Shown one piece after another: positions 57,011 to 64,000 of a stretch of DNA of 64,000 nt. Each line of letters opens with the position of its first letter. Positions within the stretch are counted from its first letter, which is position 1. Under the pieces are notes generated by a model that saw nothing but the letters and a program-made list of their open reading frames with translations, was not told where the DNA came from and did no database searches. The DNA lies in NCBI GenBank assembly GCA_021234155.1, contig JAJEKV010000013.1:18040746-18104745 (forward strand), in the 5' to 3' direction. A program made the position numbers and the translations under genes. Source of the DNA: Isoetes taiwanensis (taxonomy: Eukaryota > Streptophyta > Lycopodiopsida > Isoetales > Isoetaceae).

Positions 57011-60000
57011 GGGACGAGCTTCTGTTTATCGTGAATTCTCCAGATAACTTCAATGCGCATGCCAATTCCTAAGCGGTTGTAACCAAATTGCTTCCACCAA
57101 ATGCTGGTTATGTGCTGCTCCAAATGCAATGGACCTTGGAGAGGACCATCACATTTAACAATACCTTGTTGGTCTCTCTCAGCAGATAATATTCCTGCTG
57201 TAATCTTAAGCCTATGGTCCTCCTTTTCCTCTATTTCATGATGCATGATACTACTGCACTGCATTTGCTATCTTCTCCCCTTGCATCTTGAAATATAACA
57301 CTAATGGCATACTCTCACGTTTGCGGGCTGTTAAAAGCCGGTGATACGATGTTTCCAACACCTTTGCTACAATCATCATGAGCAAAAAACTTCCATCATC
57401 GCTGCCATGCAAATGTGCCATTCGCTATATCGCCCCCACCAAGGGTGATTCAACGTCCATCCCTGAACAACGGCTTGGAATGACTCCCGTCTGCAGATGG
57501 TGTAAAAGCGGCGCCACATCTGTTCTCGCTGTTGTACCTCTAACTTTCGAACCATATCACAGAATCTTGTTTGCAGCATCTCTACCAATGTGCACAATGT
57601 AGACATCATAGTTCGCGATGCCAATACGGTACATCAACATCTTCCAACCGGTTTCTTTTGTGATTACTAGCCTGCGTTCACTGCCTTACGTATGTTCCAA
57701 ACTTTCAAAGATGCATCACAACCTGCCCATAATGTACTTCTTGTACACACCAATCTTCTTGTATTTTCTTACGTTCTTCTTCTTGGTGAAGGCGGAAGAT
57801 CCAAAAAATAGGTGAATTTGGATCAACCGATGATTCACTAGGCACCGCATTATTAGCCCTGTTCCTCCATTCCACGACTACAAAGTTTTCCAAGTAAGAT
57901 TGCACTTCCTTTTTATTTGTTTCATGCTCAAGACTTGAGACTACCATATGATGAATCCTTTGTAGGTTCTAGCATCTCAAACTGATTCAAAGCAGAATCA
58001 TGAACACCGATGATAAAGATCCGATCGCACATTCGACCAAATGCTACTACAAACCCCATTAGGTCGTCCCCAAAGTCATCAAAGAGCATTACAAAAAGCG
58101 TTGTGCTTGTGGCTGCGTGAAAACAGAGGATTTCCATCCGGGCAATAGGGTGATTCCCCATTAAAATCTTCACCAAAGGCTCGTCTCATAATTACCCTAG
58201 AGCTTTTCCCCGATAGCTTGCCGAAGTAGGAGTAGTTTGTCTTTGCTAACATGGAACTAGCCTTCATCACTACTTTTGCTTTAACATTTACCTCATCTTG
58301 TTCTGCTCCTCTTATGAGGCTAACTAAATTGCTCATAGAAAGGAACTTGACACTCTAAACATGGGCCATATAACTTGAGCAGAAATGTAATAATAGTATT
58401 CCTCTGTAGATCCTTCATTCTCGGTGTATGGTTCCTCAAATTGGATTGTTTTATCTCTCCTTGAAATCCATGTTTCGCCTCAAACTCATTCTCCTCAATA
58501 GGATTGCCGGATGCATATGTGTTATGCTTTTTCAAGAAGTATAAGTGAAGATCCAACAACAAATTATTGACACGTTTTCTAAGACCCTCTGCCACAAAAA
58601 CGATTCGTCTTTCTAACCCATCAAAGGAAAGACCGACGGTGTATATTGGTGAGAGAGTAGAACTACTAACTTCGAGATTTTGAGCTGATGTTGTTCACTT
58701 GCTCCAAGCATAATTTCAGAACCTCTACACCGGACAAATTAAAAGATAATCTTTCTACCATGAAGTCATCCTTGTTGAAGTTTTTCCTCACAACATTGAA
58801 CATGAAACATAAAAGACAATCTTCTACCACTTCTTCAAGCTCGTGCAGGCAATCTAAACCAAATGCCACATCATAAAAAGAACCGCGTGTGAATTCCGTG
58901 TAAGACCAAGCGGTTGGAATTCTCTACCACGCTCAACAACCGGCATTCCACCTTCATGAACTCCAAAGATTGTAAAAACAATATATACTGCTTTGTGTTT
59001 GCATTGTTCTTGAAAGGATGATTGACTTCACCACCTTCCCCATTCTATTTAATGAACCGAACATGCATGGGCCGCGAGAAACAAACGAGCCCAATCACAA
59101 CCCATGTGAAGGGGCTATCGTATCTCCACAAGCTTGACTTCTTTGTAGATTTCTCCATATCCATGGAGCTTGAGGGCTCGGAGTTCAATTCATCCGGACT
59201 CCAATCCTCCACATCTATTTGATTCCTGCCACATCCTCTCCTTGCATCCGGTGAAATAATTCTCTTTGCACTAACTCGGCAACCAGAATTGCCGTTAATA
59301 CTCCTTCTCCTCATGGCGGTATTCCCATTAGAAATTCCCAAGATCTATATCTTTGCCACGTTTGAAGCCAAATTCATGCATGATCTTGAACACTCGCTTG
59401 AGAATGAGGCTTGCCACCGCCCGATTACCCTCCAACCTTGGCCTCCAAACTTGCTGTGCAAAATCCAAATCATATCCCTCTTGTTTCCTTTGCTGCCATC
59501 GACCTCTTCATGGGATCTTTTTTCTGGTTCCTGCGGCTTGCCTTGCTACAAACATACGAGCCTCCATGCCATATCTCCGGTGTCTCCTCGCGGACCACTC
59601 AATTCTCCACAATATGTACACAAAAATGACATATCTCCTCTCACGACCATAAGACCTCTCTTTTTTAGCATCATAACCAAGTTTCGGCAGCCTCTCTCGA
59701 AGCTTTGCAAGCTCATCATAAGCCGGATCCGGGTTCTTTGCTACTCGATCTTTTCACCTCTTTTGCTTGGTGTAGCACACCCATCCACATAGGATATGGG
59801 ACTCAAAGCCTTTAATCCTTCTTCAATGGTAAGCTAGCATGCTAGCAAGTATTAGATAACGAAAGTGCCATTTCAACCTTGCTTGCAAAGCCCTCCCTAC
59901 CTTTATACTTCTTGCAGCTCTTAGCAAAAAATATATTGTCCTCTGTGCTTGAAGACTTCGAGCATATTTTTTGCAACTTGGCACTACCGGCACCTTCATC

Positions 60001-60348
60001 GTTAGGGTCTCTTGCTTGCATCTTGTCATCAAGCTTCACCCTTAGGTACCTCATCGCCACCGGCTTCTCCGACTGATTCCCCCTCGCTATCGGTTGTAAT
60101 CTTGACAGCGTTCTTGGCATCTCTTTCGCAAGATCCTGTGAACTTGCATCATTCCATTTTCTTATTGCAACCCAAACCATATTCCAGTTGTCTCCCGGAA
60201 AACTCTCATCTTGAAGACCATCGTAGGTTTGTCCTGCATATCTTTTGATCTATCTCGTGATCGAACTTTCAGGCCATGTAGACATTTCAAGGTCACTCTT
60301 GACCTCGATTTCCTCCTTTTGATACTCCAAGCTCTTCTCTAGGACCAA
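57011..60348 (-). pseudogene. Interior of the element: broken gene-like sequence of unknown origin
   Basis: Minus-strand frames, joined across shifts, read as protein-like sequence: DQDESFPGDNWNMVWVA-type start near 60220-60150, DELAKLRERLPKLGYDAKKE near 59720, VASLILKRVFKIMHEFGFKR near 59390, DVAFGLDCLHELEEVVEDC near 58870, RKRVNNLLLDLHLYFLKKH near 58580 and LFDDFGDDLMGFVVAFGRMC near 58080. None matches a retrotransposon domain that I know. It may be captured host gene sequence or an unusual gag. Stops and frameshifts show it is not functional as read. Confidence 0.4.
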
Positions 60349-60364
60349 CCCGCTCTCGATACCA
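60349..60364 (-). other. Primer binding site of the copia-style element
   Basis: TGGTATCGAGAGCGGG on the minus strand, close to the initiator methionine tRNA site TGGTATCAGAGC with one insertion-like change. Confidence 0.7.
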
Positions 60365-60367
60365 TAT

Positions 60368-60547
60368 TGAGAAACGAGAGTTGCAAAGCACTAGACACAA
60401 AGAAGACGAGAGCTACTATTCATTGTCAAAACGAAATACAAATAGACCGGTCCCTTAAAGTTAGGAACAACTACTAAATGCTCCAACAAAATCTATCTAC
60501 TCTCAACGGGTAGTAAACCGTCATCATCTTATTGTCATATCCCAACA
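60368..60547 (-). repeat. 5' LTR of the copia-style element (180 bp)
   Basis: Partner of 56387-56567, starting TGTTGGGATATG on the minus strand at 60547 and ending TCTCA at 60368. Confidence 0.85.
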
Positions 60548-60948
60548 CGTAAAGGACGGTTGTCCCACATTCAGTTTTTTTATCCAATAGATGTGTGACA
60601 CGTGTCCTTTTTTCAAACACAGAAAGTAGTCCAAAATTTTTACTCGTTTCACGTTTTTTTTGCTGCGACGTTACGTAAACTTTACCCTCTTCTGTTTTTT
60701 TACTTGTCATTCTGTTTTTTTTGCCTGATGCGGTACATCGTGGCGACGCCGGATTGGTCCAACCGTCCTTTGCGTTAATGCAAAGGCCCCACTTTTTTAC
60801 GCCCGGTCAAGCGGGCCTCCGCTCCGTAGCGTCGGCCCGCTTTCGGGCAGAAAACAGGCCAGGGGGCCTTTCCCTTATCCGGCAAGACTCCAGATTATCC
60901 AATAGCAGCTGATACGAGGAGCCTTTGAGATCATTTTACGATTCTAGG

Positions 60949-60998
60949 GTATTTTCCACGATTAGTATTTTCCATGTCTGCAAAGAGTATTTTCCACG
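60949..60998 (+). promoter_or_regulatory. Triple GTATTTTCCACG repeat upstream of the peptide gene
   Basis: GTATTTTCCACG occurs at 60949-60960 and 60987-60998, and GTATTTTCCATG at 60965-60976, spaced 16 and 22 bases apart. The last is part of CCACGTCA, an ACGT-core word like those bound by plant bZIP proteins. The array lies about 100-150 bases upstream of the TATA box. Confidence 0.45.
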
Positions 60999-61019
60999 TC
61001 ATTACCGGTATCTGCGGAG

Positions 61020-61104
61020 CCAATGGCCACCCTCCCTCATTGCCGCCAGCGGATAAGCTAGCATTTCAAAATTGTCATAATGCAAGAGCTCTAACAATAT
61101 AAAA
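61020..61104 (+). promoter_or_regulatory. CCAAT box and TATA box of the peptide gene
   Basis: CCAAT at 61020-61024 and TATAAAA at 61098-61104 stand at usual plant distances. Transcription would start around 61128-61135, leaving a leader of only about 10 bases before the ATG at 61142. Confidence 0.65.
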
Positions 61105-61141
61105 GGGCATAAGAAGATGGAAGTGTAGGAAGTAAGGTAAG

Positions 61142-61381
61142 ATGAAGAAGGCGAGCGTGTTGGTGCTGATGATGGTGATGATGATGGTGATGCAGATGGA
61201 GGGCGTAACTTCCCTCTGCCTCACTAACAACAACGTCTGCCTCAAGTTTTGGGGAATTTCTTGCAATAATTACTGCAAATCCTGCCACTACTCTCCATCT
61301 GGTTGCAAGAAATGTGCAAGCGGGAGTTGTACCTTGGGTGGCACTTGTTACTGTACTAATCCTTGTTCTTCCTGTGTTTAA
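61142..61381 (+). CDS. Secreted cysteine-rich peptide (79 residues, 12 Cys)
   Basis: Complete single-exon frame of 79 codons. Residues 1-24 (MKKASVLVLMMVMMMVMQME, then GVTS) form a signal peptide with a Met/Val-rich core, so the product is probably secreted. The 55-residue mature part has 12 cysteines with spacing C-6-C-7-C-3-C-2-C-6-C-2-C-4-C-5-C-1-C-3-C-2-C, enough for six disulfides. CxxxC and CxC elements recall defensin-like folds, but the full pattern matches no family I know. A TATA box lies 38 bases before the ATG and AATAAA follows at 61426-61431, so it looks expressed. Likely roles are defence or signalling; this is inference from the class. The start is the only ATG that gives the signal peptide its basic N-terminus. 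Confidence 0.85.
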   Translation: MKKASVLVLMMVMMMVMQMEGVTSLCLTNNNVCLKFWGISCNNYCKSCHYSPSGCKKCASGSCTLGGTCYCTNPCSSCV

Positions 61382-61425
61382 ATCCTTGTTCTTTGTTTTC
61401 TAACAATTTTGCTTTTCAACGGCAG

Positions 61426-61431
61426 AATAAA
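61426..61431 (+). terminator. Poly(A) signal of the peptide gene
   Basis: AATAAA 45 bases after the stop codon, followed by T-rich sequence. Confidence 0.6.
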
Positions 61432-62068
61432 TGACTGGTTCATATTTGTGATTGTATTTATAATGGTATTGCATGTTGCCTTTCTTGATCATAGGTTAAA
61501 ATGTGGCATAATTATGTAATCTCTTCATGGCATTCAAAGTCACATTGGGATGACCTTGACATCTCTACATTTACCTAGCTTTTTCTTTTCGGCATTCATC
61601 TCACGGGGATTGATGACGTCTTTTTTTCATTCGCAATGTAGTTTATATGTAATAGCATGAGTAGGCAAATATGGAGAATGAAATGATCGTAACCAACTTA
61701 ATCAACATAAAATTTCATCAAAACCATCACTTGGACAAAGTAGCTTGCATGCTTTGAGACACAACAAAAACATTGTATTATCATAGCCCACAAGATCTGT
61801 GGGTTTTACAACATGAACTGGGCAAAACACCACAAAAATACTGCAATTCCCACAAGATCAATGTGGTTTTTACAACATAAACTAGTGCCCGTTGGATGAT
61901 TTATATCAACCTTGAGGCAATAGGGTGCTCTCTGCATTAGATTTCTAAATCATGCACTTGCATATTTTATGACATCCAATTGACTACAAAATCAGGCATA
62001 AAGCATCAACAAAAGACTACATCAAATTTTCATAACACTTCAAAAGCATGTAGCATAAACATTCCTTC
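61432..62068. repeat. Intergenic, with a duplicated palindromic block
   Basis: CCCACAAGATCTGTGGGTTTTACAACATGAACT-like sequence occurs at 61789-61822 and again at 61850-61884. Each contains a short palindrome (CCCACA...TGTGGG type). No gene recognised. Confidence 0.5.
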
Positions 62069-63550
62069 TTGTTCCGTGGCAAATCTGCAAATTTGCAAGA
62101 GCAGGAAGATAACCTGGAGAAGTCTATTAAAAGTTATTGGGAAACTGAAGCCAAATCTGTTGCTATCTATTGTAAAATTAAGTACATTAAGAATCTGGAT
62201 CATACGAATTCTAAATTCTTTTTCAGAGTTGCCAGGAATAGAATTCTCAAAAAAAGCGTCACTCAAATTCTGGATGATAACGGGGTTCTATCTCTTCTCA
62301 CCAACAGATCTCCTCTTTCTTTCATTCCAAATACAAAGAGCTTTTCTCTTGTCATTCCATATCTTCTGCTGCTCTTAAGAATGTGATATTTCTCCTCCTC
62401 CGAGTCAGATAGATCATAATGTTGTTGCCATCCCTACTGAGGCAAGAATCTTTGTTGTTATCAAGGGCATGACGTAAAAATACTATCTATCTATCTATCT
62501 AAGGGCAAATCTTCTGGTCCAGATGGTCTTTCTCCCGAATTCTACATTCATTTTTGGTTTGGGATATCTTAAAGGATGATTTCATGCTCTTTGTTAAAGG
62601 ATTTTGGGCCACCAATCGTCTACCTCTATTTCAAGTGGCTTGATTTCCCTAATTCCTAAAGTTGTTTTCCTTCCCATTTCTCAGATTGGAGACCTATCTC
62701 TCTATGCAATACTTCTTGTAAAATCTGTGCCAAGATCATAGTTTTAAGAGTTGAATCTTTCTTGCAAGAGAATATAAGCTTAAATCAATCAGTCTTTCTC
62801 TCCAAAAGATTCATATTGAATAATCATATTTCAGCCTTTCTTGCATTGGAACAAAATTAGTGGTCGAAATTAATTGGATTTCAAAAGAGCTTTTGACACT
62901 ATTTCTTGGGACTTCATAGATTTTGCTATGAATAAAATTGATTTTTCTCTAAAACTCAGGCAGCTCATTACTAGTCTAAATATAAGAACTAACTCTGCGA
63001 TCTTGATTAATGGATCTCCTTCTAGCTTTTTTCCACTCCAAAGGGGTGTGAGACAAGGATGTCCTTTAGCTCCTTATTTATTCTTAATTGTTGCTGAGCT
63101 TCTCACCAAAGCAATTTTCCATCACACAAATCAAGGTAATATTGAATGTCTAAAGTTGCCTGACTCTGATAAATATCTTTCTATTCTTCAATGTGCTGAC
63201 GATACCTTCTGTTTTCTTAAGGCCAATGATGCTAATGTTGACTTTTTCTTGGACCTTCTCACCCAATTCTCTGATGCTTCTGGTGTCTACCTAAACTTGC
63301 AGAAGAGTGTTATCATTAGTGACACTGCTAAGAACTATTGAATTCAAAATCTGCCTCCAAGCTCTTGGGATTGCCTCTTTCTCTTGATCCTAATCGACAA
63401 AATTAGGAAAAAGTTAAATATCTATAAAGGTTGTCTGAGCTTTGCATGGAGAAATATCATTATAAATTCTGTTCTAGCCAGTTAGCAATTGATATCGTAC
63501 TGTAGTTGCAGGCCAACCAAAGCAGATGTTGCACTACTGTTGCGCTCAGA
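62069..63550 (+). mobile_element. Second copy of the L1 family, degenerate
   Basis: The plus strand carries the same order as the minus-strand copy at 28064-29348: EKSIKSYWETEAKSV, SKFFFRVARNRILKKS, PDGLSPEFYIHFW near 62520, DWRPISLCNTSCKICAKII near 62685, then 62874-63341 as one open piece with DFKRAFDTISWDF, GVRQGCPLAPYLF and QCADDTFCF. The catalytic YADD is changed to CADD. Frameshifts occur before 62874, and an in-frame (CTAT)n microsatellite lies at 62481-62500. Sequence up to about 63480 still resembles L1 (SFAWRNIIINSVLAS). Confidence 0.8.
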
Positions 63551-64000
63551 TTAAAATTAAATGTTTAGATGTTGCTGAACTGGGAAATTGAGGCCACAGT
63601 CACACGGTTCAATCTTGGATGCCACTTTAAAATAGGATGCCCTGTTGTGCTATTCAACAATGTGAAAACTTACAAAGTAATATGGTCCAAGACCCTATTG
63701 TTGTTGCTGAGTGTTTGCAGTTCTAGGCAAAGACCAAGTTTAAATGCATGGAGCGCAAATTGTAGAATGTTTTTTGTCCTCTCTTTTTTTTTCTGTTATC
63801 AAGTTCTTTGTTTGGGTTTTTATGGAAAATGATCATTCGATGTTTTCTCATAAACAGATTATGAAATTCTTAAAATATCATGAAGGCAATATTATTAGCT
63901 GCACATGGAAAGACACTAGGATGGGGTACAATTAGAGTCGTTTAGAGGAGGTCAAATTTGTCTTCAACAATTGTTCATGAGCAGATCATCTGCAACTCCG
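63551..64000. other. Window end, no gene recognised
   Basis: Possibly the continuation of the L1 copy; small frames at 63569-63832 and 63744-63935 show no domain. Confidence 0.3.

Larger units (their letters stand above)
56387..60547 (-). mobile_element. Copia-style LTR element, non-autonomous, young
   Basis: Two LTRs (56387-56567, 60368-60547) have TG...CA ends and differ by a single-base indel. On the minus strand TGGTATCGAGAGCGGG lies three bases after the 5' LTR, and TCTTGAGGGGGAG lies directly before the 3' LTR, as in Ty1/copia elements. The 3.8 kb interior has many minus-strand frames but no gag zinc knuckle, integrase, or copia YVDD reverse transcriptase. Near-identical LTRs mean a recent insertion, or gene conversion. 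No target duplication is visible (CATAT left, CGTAA right). Confidence 0.82.

Noticed and set aside
59289-59792. Plus-strand frame of 167 codons inside the copia-style element
   Set aside because: It is the antisense of the gene-like minus-strand frames, and its composition (Leu, Pro, Ser) is typical of a shadow.

Overview
The window looks like nuclear DNA of a land plant. It is AT-rich, most of it is decayed transposable elements, and it holds two genes that look intact. The organism is not named by anything in the sequence. A mixture of L1-type LINEs with a plant zf-RVT tail, a second LINE type, Ty3/gypsy, CACTA, TRIM and Helitron-like repeats fits a fern, lycophyte or gymnosperm-like genome, but that is inference.

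Layout. 1-2770: ruined Ty3/gypsy pol (reverse transcriptase to integrase C-terminus). 2816-5952: two copies of a ~690 bp direct repeat. 5953-9965: older gypsy-like debris with a gag-like coiled-coil stretch. 11657-13860: a TRIM-family LTR fragment and a ruined LINE. 15855-26403: nested AT-rich repeats, including Helitron-like 3' ends, a 919 bp TAA-flanked MITE whose empty site is also in the window, and ~400 bp direct repeats; the last exon of a WD40 gene (19159-19738) sits among them. 26404-32880 (minus): a chimera of two LINE families. 33840-35880: a CACTA transposon fragment split by a truncated LINE. 38225-38340: a mitochondrial nad1 insert. 38874-40844 (minus): a complete seven-exon DsbA-like thioredoxin-fold gene. 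41333-43191: a 1.86 kb foldback element with TG...CA ends and a 5 bp target-site duplication. 44301-46190: an LTR-like repeat with a methionine-tRNA primer site, carrying an inserted 453 bp TRIM. 46226-48990: chromodomain gypsy pol. 53556-54130: another gypsy RT remnant. 55188-55930 (minus): a broken SBP-box (SPL) gene fragment. 56387-60547 (minus): a copia-style LTR element with nearly identical 180 bp LTRs and no recognisable pol. 61142-61381: an intact gene for a secreted 12-cysteine peptide with its own TATA box and poly(A) signal. 62069 to the end: a second copy of the L1 family, plus strand.

The two intact genes (DsbA-like oxidoreductase and cysteine-rich peptide) have no evident functional link. 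The rest of the story is transposition: several insertions can be ordered because target-site duplications, empty sites or split reading frames are preserved. All calls come from reading the sequence; no database search was run.
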